From NCBI RefSeq assembly GCF_041956535.1, contig NW_027192201.1, forward strand, positions 160,060 through 224,059: 64,000 nucleotides of DNA, given 5' to 3'. Positions 1 to 10,004 of the stretch are shown piece after piece. Under the pieces are notes generated by a model. The model was not told the origin of the DNA and did no database searches. It was given only the letters and a program-made list of their open reading frames with translations. Position 1 is the first letter of the stretch, and the number at the start of each line of letters is the position of its first letter. Source of the stretch: Calcarisporiella thermophila CBS 279.70 (taxonomy: Eukaryota > Calcarisporiellomycota). Both the position numbers and the translations under genes were made by a program.

Positions 1-1950
1 CTCGATCTGACCATATATCTTCACCTGCGCTTGCGGACTCCGATTGTTCCATTTTAATAAAATCGCCGCTCCCAGAGTTCGATGAAAACCGGCCATCGAG
101 AAAGCAATCAGCACAAATCCAAAGCCCATCAGCCCATACGCTCTGATAACGCGTCGAGGTACAGTCGGAAGAGCAAGTGGAGCAGCGATACTGCCGAATG
201 TTGCTGTTTTGAGAATGGTCATTATTAGAAAGTGGAACGCGCGTTTTTGCATCGTAGACTTGCTGGTAAAGCCTCTCCTCATCGGTTGAATGTGAATTTG
301 ATTTAGGTAGTGGGGAGTCAATCTCCACTTCAGCCTATAAATCAATTTGCAAGTTATAACAGATGAGAACACTCAATTCCTGTCAGCTCAATATTACGGT
401 CTAGCCCACCTGGAAATTTATTAACCCCCATTGCTCTAGAAATGCATGTACCCTCGAAATATTAAAGAGGTCCCCCTGGAGGTGTTTTCGACAGGTAGTA
501 AGTGTCAGGTATTGTAAAGGATCATTACGATATGTTTCAATCATATAATCGCGCCATTGTTTGTATACATCCGGGGTAAGGAATGGGGAGCGACCATTAA
601 AAAACTGTGGCAATGCGATTTTTTCCACCTCGTGCACAGCGTCCGAGCTAAACCAAGAGGCACTTGAGGGCACCACTAATTCCTGCGATATCTTGTTTTT
701 GTCACCGTTTGGCAGTTTTTCGCTCTCTGTATCAATATCCATCCGATTGACTACATTAGCACTGTCTGTTATCCTTTCAGCCTTGTTCCGTGCGTTCCAA
801 TTCTCAGAAGGCAAATTGGAAATAACCCCGTACAGAATAGGTTCATATTCATAGCGCCTGAGCCGGCTACCAGGTTTCGGGGCATCTTTTATAAGATCGA
901 CGAGCTTTACATTCTCGTGCTGGATGAGCAAAATTGCACCCTCCTCTGGTGGCGCCATCTCAGGATCCATTGCCATAGCAGGTGATACTTCAGAATCATC
1001 AAGTTGCTGCAGTTGCCATCCGATTTGATGCGATACTTGGGTTTGCTGCTCAGGTAAATCCTCTGGTCGATCCACTTCGTAGTCCTCCTCATTCATCCAC
1101 TCGTTGAAACGATAACTGTCACGGACCCAGCGCAAACCGACGTACCATGCACCCTGGTGGTCTGGCGGGGGCTCCGGATCGGCAAAGCTGCCGGACTCTG
1201 GAAGCCACTCATCGTAGGAATCTGGATAGTACCACCAATGCACAAGCACCTTCCCGTCCTTCTTCTCTAATGTGCGTAACCATTCTTCGTCGTTTTGCGC
1301 ACTCTCTTCGTCATCAGGGCAAATTACATGGGTTGCTCGGTCATAATTTCTTGTTACATGTGCTAAAAATTAAGAATCTTAGTACCTCACAGATACCTCA
1401 AAGCCTTTATCTTATGAAACAAACCTCCCATCCTTTCCAAATATTCTATGAGAGTTTGCTGCTCATCTTCAGCAATCCAAGAAGTCAAGAACACCTTCGG
1501 TACTCGTATTAGACCGATATCCACAAGTGCCTCATGAATGTATAGAATAAGCTCAACATTTTTCTCGCGCTTCGATCCCTCCGTGCTTAAATCGAATCGC
1601 CGCCACTTGTTGAGTATCCGAAATTGATAAGCTGCTTTTAGTATATGAAAGAGTGCGCTGTTCGTCACATTTTCATTCTCCTCGTCCTCAAGTTTGAACA
1701 ACTTGGCAGGGATACGAACCGGATGCAGATCAGAAGATAAGGATCGTGACACATTAATTCCGAGGGCATCCTCCTGAAATTGTTGCAAGGCAGCACTAAG
1801 AGCAGCTAGATCTCGCGCCGTAATATTAAAATCGGCCTCCCGCGTGAACTCTTGCTGTAGAGCCTCGCGAAGTGGCTCGAATTTTGCGATGACCGATGGG
1901 CGCTCGTAGTACTTGGCGTCAACCCCACCAGTTTTGCGCCTGGTTGCCAT
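1..1950 (-). CDS. SWI3: SWI3/RSC8/SMARCC-like chromatin remodelling subunit (partial, cut by window start)
   Basis: Core scaffold subunit of SWI/SNF-type chromatin remodellers. I read three exons: from 1950 (ATG; the in-frame codon two upstream is TTG) to about 1395, about 1360 to 410, and 334 to 1. Exon 1 gives the SMARCC N-terminal module (LQQFQEDALG, then WRRFDLSTEGSKREKNVELI). Exon 2 carries DEEWLRTLEKKDGKVLVHW, FNEWMNEEDYEVDRPE and a SWIRM domain (PSSASWF, then LPQFFNGRSPFLTPDVY, ending FLEQWGLINFQ). The 410/334 intron starts gtgggc and ends ttatag, phase 0. Exon 3 encodes a ZZ zinc finger (YRCSTCSSDC, then CADCFLDGRF), as in fungal SWI3/RSC8 proteins, and ends in WSDRE, the likely start of the SANT domain, which lies outside the window. 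The first intron boundary is approximate. Whether it belongs to the SWI/SNF or the RSC complex cannot be decided here. Confidence 0.9.
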
Positions 1951-2248
1951 GAACAACCCCGCAGGACTACGTGTATCTTAATTTATATGAGTGATTGGCA
2001 GAAAAGAAGAAAGGGATTTACAAAATGTATCGATAGATCTGCCCTTTCTACTTCCTCCAATTCACAAAATATATAACTTTGGAATTGAAAGCATGATGGG
2101 TGGCTTAGGGCATCCCTTTTTAATAAGGAACTAAAATCTTCTCTGACCAGTAACTATCCCGGTTAGATCCCTTCGCTCCTCCTTCATCATTGTTATGTGA
2201 CAAGGAAGAGACTGCTAAGAGCACGCGTTTTTTCACCACCTTCTCATC
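1951..2248. promoter_or_regulatory. Divergent promoter region, SWI3-like / RALGAPB
   Basis: About 300 bp separate the two divergent start codons, so both promoters and 5' leaders must lie here. I see no strong repeated motif or TATA box with convincing spacing. The call rests on gene orientation only. Confidence 0.5.
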
Positions 2249-5200
2249 ATGTTCTTAGATCACCTGTCGGGACTCCTCCAGCATGATCCCGGTAATTAGA
2301 CGGATTCGGTATATAAATAGAATTGCCACCTAACGTGTCATACATTCAATCAAGATTCCAATATCCTTGCCATTCTCCCACATTCTGTGAGGCGCACGTT
2401 GGTTGCGGAGATAACTGGCTTTCTTTGCCCGAGCTCGGGCCCACCCCCTTCCTCTCTTCTCTCCTCGCCGGCTCACGTGTCATGGTTTTTCGAGATCATT
2501 GCGCAGGGTTTAAATCTTCCTCTTGAGGATATGAACATCACCTCCGATGACGTTACTATCTATTCAACTTGGCTGCTTGATGCTCAAAGCCGACCTCTGG
2601 CTGTACAAAAGCAGGCTGGAACTGAAGGCGAGCAAATTTTTTTACGGGCAAGCCATTCCAATAATAGCTCCTTTCCAAGTGTTAATACTTATCTCTTCTT
2701 TTTTTTTCAAACAAAAGACAATTTTCAGACATTTGTCGCTTCTTTTCCAGCCACGATTTGATTATGCCTCTAGAAACCCCGCCCTACGTGACGGGACTGG
2801 TGCGCTTATCCAAAGGCATATAGAACTCTGCAAGAAGGTATTATCGGTTTTAGCCATGGCCAGCCGTACCATCAGCTCAAATTTTTCAGAGGAAACGTGG
2901 CTTGTCCTGCTAAAAGTGGTTATGGGAACTACCGATTACCTGCTGAAGGCTCCTGTTTCCCTAGATTCGACGAAGCAACCACCAATACCTCTTGGAATGG
3001 GAGATCAGCTGTGTGAACATTTATTAAGGGTGAGTTGACCCAGAAGAGAGTTGGCGGATACGCCGAGATTATAATTTCCCAACCAATTAATTTAATAGGT
3101 CTTGTTTGAACTCTGGCTTCGCTCGAAAGTAACTTGTAACGAACTCTGGGATACCCTCAAGGTAAATATACGCTTAGCCCGAATGCTTCCTCGTCGTCTA
3201 AATTAAAAATATACTTTAGCAATGCTTTAGTAGATGGGTTCATCGCCCCCAAGTTATCCAGCAATGGGTTGCAACATGTCTGGCGTTGACACAACGCGTA
3301 ATCCGGCTTCTCTATGGTAGCCCTGAAGGAACTGAGAGCATCAACATTGTAACGAGTGGTTTGAACGTAGGCCTAGATCTCCCTAATGACTTTATTTTCT
3401 TTGCATGGCACCGTATTATCTATCTCGTGGACGACCCTTGTCAGCTCCCTAATAATTTTAGCCTTGCAATCTTGGGAATAAGCCAGCTTGTCGATGCTTT
3501 TCACGCAATTGGACACAATGGTTCCTCCGGGTCTGTCGGGGGGAGAAAGAACAAGGCAACTGTTCCCGACGGGAACACTATCTTGGACATGTTTGGAGAT
3601 TGGCTTTTTAACGCATGCACAATGCCTTGTAATGAAAACACTCGCGAGGGTATTGCTGAGGCATATGGCTGCCTATGTCGGATATTTTCACGGCCACAGC
3701 ATCGACAACCATTCCACCGAGAATACCTGGAGCGTTTTTATAGCATTTTGATCCCAGGCCTCCGCCTTGACGTCGCTCTCCCCACCATCTTAACAAATAC
3801 CTCGGATTTATTTGCCACAGAACTTGCAGGAGTAAGGATGTTAGTGCCGGACTTTGTCGTCGGCCTGAAACACGTCCTGCCCCGGCTAGCCCCTAAATTC
3901 CAATGCTCTCCAAGAATAAACCTGGATGATCTGCATCTGGCTGCGTTACGAGTGTGTTCAACTCTTATTTCGCTTCCAAACCATTTTAGCCAAGTAAATT
4001 TGAGAGAAGAGTGGAACCAAGGGCTAACATCGACGAGCAACGAGGACGCTGAAGAGATCGCCATTACTCAGGTACCATACCACTTTCACATATACATTAT
4101 TTTAGCCATCATTAACCCCCTTTTCTCCCTGTTTGTAGATTAGAGTGCTATACTCAGAAGTCAGCAACACCTCCAGATCCTTTTCACAAGTAAGTTAACA
4201 AACCTTCTAATATTCATTCTCCACGCTAATGACCCCACACATCCTGTACTCTAGTTAAAATACCATTTAATTGAAATGCTATTGACGTCGCTAAAGACTG
4301 AAACCTCTGCCTCCAATTTGCAGTTTCTGCTGAAACTGATTAATGTTTATGTGATCGAGGATATTGATTTCTGTCCCGGTTTGGTGGGTCCTGTGGTGAA
4401 ATTAGTACAAGAAAAGGTAAGATAAATAAAAAATAAAAAGAGCCTATGTATTCAAGATAGCTGACTAGAATCCAATCTAATAGATTTTGATGATGCATTG
4501 GCCAAACAATGTCACTCTTACTGCCTTTGATATGTTAATAGCTTTTGTATGTTTATATGACCATGTAAAGGAGGAAAGCAAGGTAAAAAAATTTATACAC
4601 TTTACTATTGGTGAAAATTTCCAATATCCATCCACTTGACTTTTTCCTTTTCAATTATAAAGAATTGCCCTCGTGAATTAGTTTTATCGCTTTGTCGCTA
4701 TGTCGACAATTTAATGTCTGCCGGAAACTTTGTAAGGAATATGACTATATAGCTTAAACTGCGATCTATTCGGCCCGACTTAATATCATCGTTTTCATAC
4801 TTGATAGGGCCAGACTTACAAACTCATTATTCGCGCATATGAGTGTGTAATTCGATGGATACTTATTGGCCAATGGATTGTCGACGATAATGATTGTCTT
4901 CAGACGGTGGTCTCAAGCTTATGCCGCGGAATTACTTTGTATGAACGTGAAGTAGCAAGTGCACAGAGCGAAGCTTCCTCTGACCGAGGCAAAAAGCCGC
5001 GAAATCAGCCTGCCTTCCTACCCGCCAATAAGCTATTCATTCGTGCTCAACGGAATCCTCCCCCCGAATCATCCTCAAAGCCAGCCGCCTCCGCCTCTAC
5101 TCGATACAAAAAAGAACTCCTTGCGATTAAATCCGCAGCCGAGATATGCCTTGCACGGTTTGCGAATCAACTAGGAAAATCCCCACTATTGCACGAGAAA

Positions 5201-6880
5201 TGGAACGATTTGGAGGTGGCGCGACGAATATGTGAAAAACGGCAAAAGGAGCGAGAGAAAGAGGCCAGGGAGATGATACACTATTTCCTGCTGGATGATC
5301 GGATCATTGTTGGCCTTGCGGAAACGCACCACTCGGAAACCCCCGAGGTTGTGATGGTGGTGAGGGACATATTGGGCCGATATTCCTGGCGAATTCAAAT
5401 GCAGTACTTTGATTATTCAACCTCCTCCTCAATCGCTTCAACTGCCAATGCATCCATTGCCCATTTCCCTTCTCCTCTACAGCCCTCGTTACCGTCGACG
5501 TCCTCCTCGTCCATGCACGATATCCCGCATCTGATTACAAAAGCCCTTGCCAAGGTTGTAGCGGTCAACGAGGATTCGATCCCGGATATCTGGCAGATTT
5601 TGGCCGTGGATAAGGAGACAACCGAAAATAGGCAACCATCTCAACCCAAGATATCCTTTAGTGAGGCAAAGATCATGACCGAAAAACAGCGACTCGCAGA
5701 AGAAGAACGCGTAGCAGAGTTGAAGAAAAACCCGCAAGATATCAAATATCATGCTGTACCCTACTTTCCCCCTCCGGACACGAATAGGTAATTTAGACAG
5801 ATCCTTTGGCATAACTGCGGTGAAGCTGAGCTGAGTACCCTGTGTTTTTCATTAGTCCCCATGCATTCCGACTTTTTATGTCGCAGATGGGATTTTTCTC
5901 GTTAGAAAACTGGAAGCATGTCCTACCCTTACCCCTAACAGAAACTTTAATCGGCGACCTAGATGCGCTGGATAGTATTTCAGAGTAAGCACTCAATTCT
6001 CATTTCTGGACACTCTAGACCGATGCTCAATCCTCTCTTTACTCCATATTTGATCAGACGCGAACGAATGATGATTCCGATTTATTTCGCCATCTCTGGA
6101 GACGCGACACTCGAAGATATGCTTTCTGAGAAAATGAGCTTGAGTGAAGAATTCATCCAATTTGTATTTAGTCTTGGTTGGCCTGTAAGTTTTGCCCTCT
6201 CTCCAGTTTCATTTCTAAAAACCACTCAAAATACGACTTGATGCCTGGATAGATTGACGTTGCTAAGCATTTTGGTGCCTCCTCTTCTGCCGTTGCACCC
6301 TATTACGCCGATCGGGATGTTGAGGTCATCTTTCGGGTACCCTACCTGGACGACCATTTCCGAAAGCCGTATGAAGCGGAGCACGTCAGCGTGATTTGGG
6401 TAGAAGATTTACGAGGTTATTCTCAATTGGTCAAGCAAGTTGGCACCGATATAGGTCTGGTAGTGAACCCTCTGAGAGGATGCGCCAAAAACCTCTACCG
6501 TATAAAGGTGATGACCCAAAGGATGGAGGAAAATCAAGTAAGAACCCTTGTCTTTGTTGATCAGAGAATACAGTGATTCATATTAGATGTGTTTAGGCTT
6601 TTGGCCCTCTGATGGACGGCATGATCGTTAGCATGCATGTGTTGAGTATGCTGATCCGAATCACGTCGATTTCTGCTCACCAACACTGCGCAGATGGCCC
6701 TCGCCCCTTCGAGCAACGACAAAAGCAGATTTTGCAGATCTTGGAGAAGTATAAAAATCGGAACATGCGTGTATCTGAGTAAGCTATTTTTTTCGGTCCC
6801 TCTCTGTCCCCCCACCGAGCTAACCACGTTTGATCAACTTTGCTAGGTTTTATACACACCTATTTACTAATGACAAGTAA
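2249..6880 (+). CDS. RALGAPB: Ral GTPase-activating protein beta-subunit-like protein
   Basis: Regulatory subunit of the RalGAP complex, the TSC2-like GAP complex acting on Ral GTPases. About 15 exons. Exon 1 (2249-2291, MFLDHLSGLLQHDP) joins in frame across a 63-bp intron to NILAILPHSVRRTLVAEI. Landmarks match the human beta subunit in order: GLNLPLEDMN and IYSTWLLD near the N-terminus; ETWLVLLKVVMGTTDYLL; ILDMFGDWLFNACTMP; EAYGCLCRIF then LERFYSILIPGL (3286-4070); and a C-terminal RapGAP-like domain with FRLFMSQMGFFSLENW, FSLGWPIDVAKHFG, PYYADRDVEVIF, VSVIWVED, LMDGMIVS and a tail ending EFYTHLFTNDK. The asparagine thumb of catalytic alpha subunits (GNDEVHIVW in human alpha) is absent; the aligned stretch reads YEAEHVSVIW. 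That is as expected for a beta subunit. The partner alpha subunit is not in the window. Middle exon edges are approximate. Confidence 0.88.
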
Positions 6881-7087
6881 TGCAATCTCTTTGTTTCCAT
6901 TGTGTTATATACCACTCTTATTTTATTGTAATAATAGTAGTAAGTGAAAATAAAGAGATGTCTTGTATTTAAAGTTATGAAGGAAAACAAACAAATGAAA
7001 AAAGTTAAACCATGTACATATTAAAACATCGTAAAAAAATAGTAGTTTTTTTCCTCTAAGCAAAAACAGTACCCCGATCCCCGCGCG

Positions 7088-9321
7088 CTAGTCCGCGCTT
7101 GCAATTGCCTCTCTCCCGACATAGGTGTTGACGATGGGCCCGCCAAATCCTGCGTCATTGACCCGCGTATTCCCGAGCAGAGAGGAGCGACGGTAGGTTC
7201 GCTCTCGTTCTCTCTCCTGCACCATTCTATCGTAGCTTGTGGCGGGGGGCCGAACATCCATGTCCTCGTCCTCCTCAACCTCCTCCTCCTCGTCATCGTG
7301 AGGCACTTCATGCATTTGAACGGAGGGGGCAAAAGGCATATGGCGCAGATTCTCGGTGATTTTCTCCCTAGAAACCAGGAAAATCCAGAAACCTATGTAT
7401 ACTAAGATGCAAATGCTGGATACTTACACAAGCTGTTCAATGTAAGCTCGGCTGTTCTGATTTTCCATGTTATTTGATCGAACATCTAACTTAAACTCGG
7501 GGCCGTAGTATTCAAAATAGCTATTGAAAGGTATATCTAACATAGCAATCAAACAAAAAAAAAATCGGCTAGTTAGCAAGGATGCCTCAATTTGACCCTC
7601 GGCTAAGCTCTCTACCTGCAGACAACCGCTCTCCCACAAGCAGCCCCGTCTCATACGTCCAAGCTCTCGCTACATTCCTAACTGTGTAGCCGCCGCCGCC
7701 CACGACCAGCAAAGGAATGTTAAAACTCTTGACAAACTCTATACAAGCAGCATGGCCTATCCCAACGAAAATTATACAGATGTGTATCGTTAGTGGAAGG
7801 TGGAGGCTAGAGCTATCCCAGGGCTACCTTTCATAGAAAGATTGAAGCACCCTAATCTATCGCCTGCCAACGAATCCGCACCACACTGCAATACAATCGC
7901 ACCTGGTCTGTACCACTCCATAATCCGTGATATCACCTGGCAGAGAAAGAAATAAAGGTGAACCATTGCACTCGAATCCTAAACACTGTCAAAGATAAAC
8001 ACACCGGCTGAAATACGGTCTTATAGGTATCATCGTCAATGCCATCTCGCAGTGGCACATTCACCGCATAATATTTGCCCTTCTTTATACCCACATCCTA
8101 CCAGGATAAAGATCATATAAGAACCAAAAACTCGGCCCAATAGTTAGAGTCAGCTCTCCATACCGGCAGGTCACCTGTACCGGGGAAAAACATGCCGAAC
8201 TTATGAAAAGAGCAAGTGAGCACGCGATCGGTCGAATAAAAAGCTTCTTCCACACCATCTCCATGGTGGATATCAATGTCAATATAGAGAACCCGTTGGT
8301 GGTATCTGAAACATGTAAAGGAAAACAGAAACGATATTTTCAATGTGTAGAGTTAGCGTTGCACCAATGTCTCGATGCACTCTAAGTCGAGCTTACCTTA
8401 ATAGCTCGAGAATGGCTAGAACAATGTCATTTACATAGCAAAATCCGGAAGCCTCCATTTTCTTTGCATGATGCAGCCCACCTCCCCAGTTAATTGCAAT
8501 GTCTGTACTGCCCTGATTTAATCTCTTGGCTCCACCTAATAAAGCGATCACTAGTGAGATTCTTCTCCGCTAAATACAAACATCATCCACACTTACAAAT
8601 GGAACCACCGCTATAAATGGTGCAAAATTCAAATAACCCATCAAATACTGGACAATCTTCTCCAACATTAACTATAGCGACAATGTGCGGGGAAAAAAAA
8701 TGAAAATGAGAAATTTCCCAATAAGCATGGCTAAGTAATGAAGACATTACAGTATTGAGATGCTTGCAACCAGGTATCCTGCTTTTTTGAGTCGGGTGTA
8801 ATTCTCTGAAGGAAATTGATATATTCATCGGTGTGGAATTTGGTCATTTGCTGCTTTGTTGTTCGAGTGGGTGTCTATGAGAATAGGTCAGGCCATGGGT
8901 CAAAATGTTTTCAACCAGTGAAAATCGCAAAAAACCAATAATACCAGAACTTCCATCTTGTTGTGTAGCTGATAGGTCACCACCAAGTCGTGTACCATAC
9001 GAATCCGAAATGGTTTCATTGGATGTCCTACATTACAAGAGAAATGCAAGTTAATATTCATCGGAGAACTTTTAAGAATCAAGATGGATTAACCTGGTGA
9101 ATACTGGAAATCGCCAATGTCATCTTCGCGGTGCATTGTTGGAAACAGGTAAATTAATTGGAAAATAGATCATTAGTATCTGATGCAGGAGGATTCAAAA
9201 TGGCCAAATCTGGGCCGCCGCTTTGGCTGAAACGAGGGCGAAGATACTTACTATCGTAGTAGTAGCACACCCTCCTGTTAGTACTGTTGAAAAGACTGAT
9301 AGAGTTGGAATCTTCGTTCAT
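7088..9321 (-). CDS. HOS2: Class I histone deacetylase, HDAC3/HOS2 type
   Basis: Zinc-dependent nuclear lysine deacetylase. About ten small exons run from the ATG at 9321 (first donor at 9252/9251) to the TAG at 7088. In order they give [133 protein letters not shown] and [18 protein letters not shown]. The His-His dyad and the metal-binding Asp/His residues are intact. Features favouring HDAC3/HOS2 over RPD3 are FLQRITP, the FFPGTGD insertion, [11 protein letters not shown] and [10 protein letters not shown]. The C-terminal tail is short: an acidic run ([10 protein letters not shown]) followed by an arginine-rich patch, without a long RPD3-type acidic tail. Members of this class work in Set3C/NCoR-like complexes. 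It is divergent from the aconitase gene. Confidence 0.9.
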
Positions 9322-9718
9322 ATTGGGTGATTGATCTCCCTAGGAAGTATTAACGTGTACTGGAGTAGCTAAAGTAAAGAAAGAGCGGTGTTTGAAAATC
9401 ATGACGTTACAGTTGTGACTATCCCACCGAATGCAGTCACACAAGTCAAACATTGATAAGCTTCACATGTCGTTTGTGTACGGAAACGTGAAAATACAGC
9501 CTCGAAGAAATTGGCGGCCGCTCTTCCCTCTACGACCCCCTCCCCCTCTCCCTCCTTGGAGACATTGGGGCGAGGGCGAGATCCGACTGCGCGGGGGATG
9601 CGGGGGCGCGGTGCAAGCGATGCGTTGGGGAATGCTGCGCAGAGAACGCGGCATTTTGGAGGAGGCAGGCGCTGAGGGAATGCTTTGAGTCATTTTATAC
9701 GAGCTCCGTCTACGGCCG

Positions 9719-9749
9719 AAGGGCCATGTAAAAATCTGGTGTCGGCCCT
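9719..9749. repeat. 31-bp element with inverted ends, copy 1 (aconitase upstream)
   Basis: Starts AAGGGCC and ends GGCCCT, so the ends are inverted. The interior contains AAAAAT and TGGTGTC. It matches the copy at 9772-9802 except for three substitutions. It lies 256 bp upstream of the aconitase ATG. Confidence 0.7.
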
Positions 9750-9771
9750 CGACTTCTGGCCCATGGCAGTG

Positions 9772-9802
9772 AAGGGCCACGAAAAAATTTGGTGTCGGCC
9801 CT
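9772..9802. repeat. 31-bp element with inverted ends, copy 2 (aconitase upstream)
   Basis: Same pattern as copy 1: AAGGGCC at the left, TTTGGTGTCGGCCCT at the right, followed by a T run. It starts 53 bp after copy 1. The repeat and its inverted ends are direct observations; a regulatory role is inferred. Confidence 0.7.
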
Positions 9803-10004
9803 TTTTTTAAGCGCTCAACTGGTCCGCAGTCAAATTTTTTCGCGGGCTGCAATTTTTCTTCACATAAACATCTCCGTATATATAAATTGACGCGCACTTT
9901 CAAACGCCTCTTTCTCCCCCCCGTCGTATTTTCCTACTCTTTTCTTCCTCTCCTCCTAATACATTCCTCCCCACTCTGGAACGACATAACTCCCGCTGCT
10001 AATC

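Larger units (their letters stand above)
9322..10004. other. Divergent intergenic region between HOS2-like gene and aconitase
   Basis: 683 bp. It contains a GC-rich segment (about 9510-9680, many CCCTCC/GGGGGC tracts), the paired 31-bp elements listed separately, and a pyrimidine-rich stretch just before the aconitase start (about 9905-9975), usual for highly expressed fungal genes. A 146-codon minus-strand open frame here has no recognisable domain and I treat it as chance. Confidence 0.5.

Noticed and set aside
1-282. Minus-strand frame starting MRRGFTSKSTMQKR with a TM-like stretch
   Set aside because: Overlaps, in another frame, the ZZ-finger exon of the SWI3-like gene, which has conserved cysteines and consistent splice phases.
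6350-6420. Loss of the catalytic Asn in the RapGAP-like domain as evidence of a decayed GAP
   Set aside because: The rest of the protein matches the RalGAP beta subunit, which normally lacks this residue.
9463-9903. 146-codon minus-strand frame in the aconitase upstream region
   Set aside because: Composition follows the GC-rich tract and the 31-bp repeats; no domain, no signal peptide.
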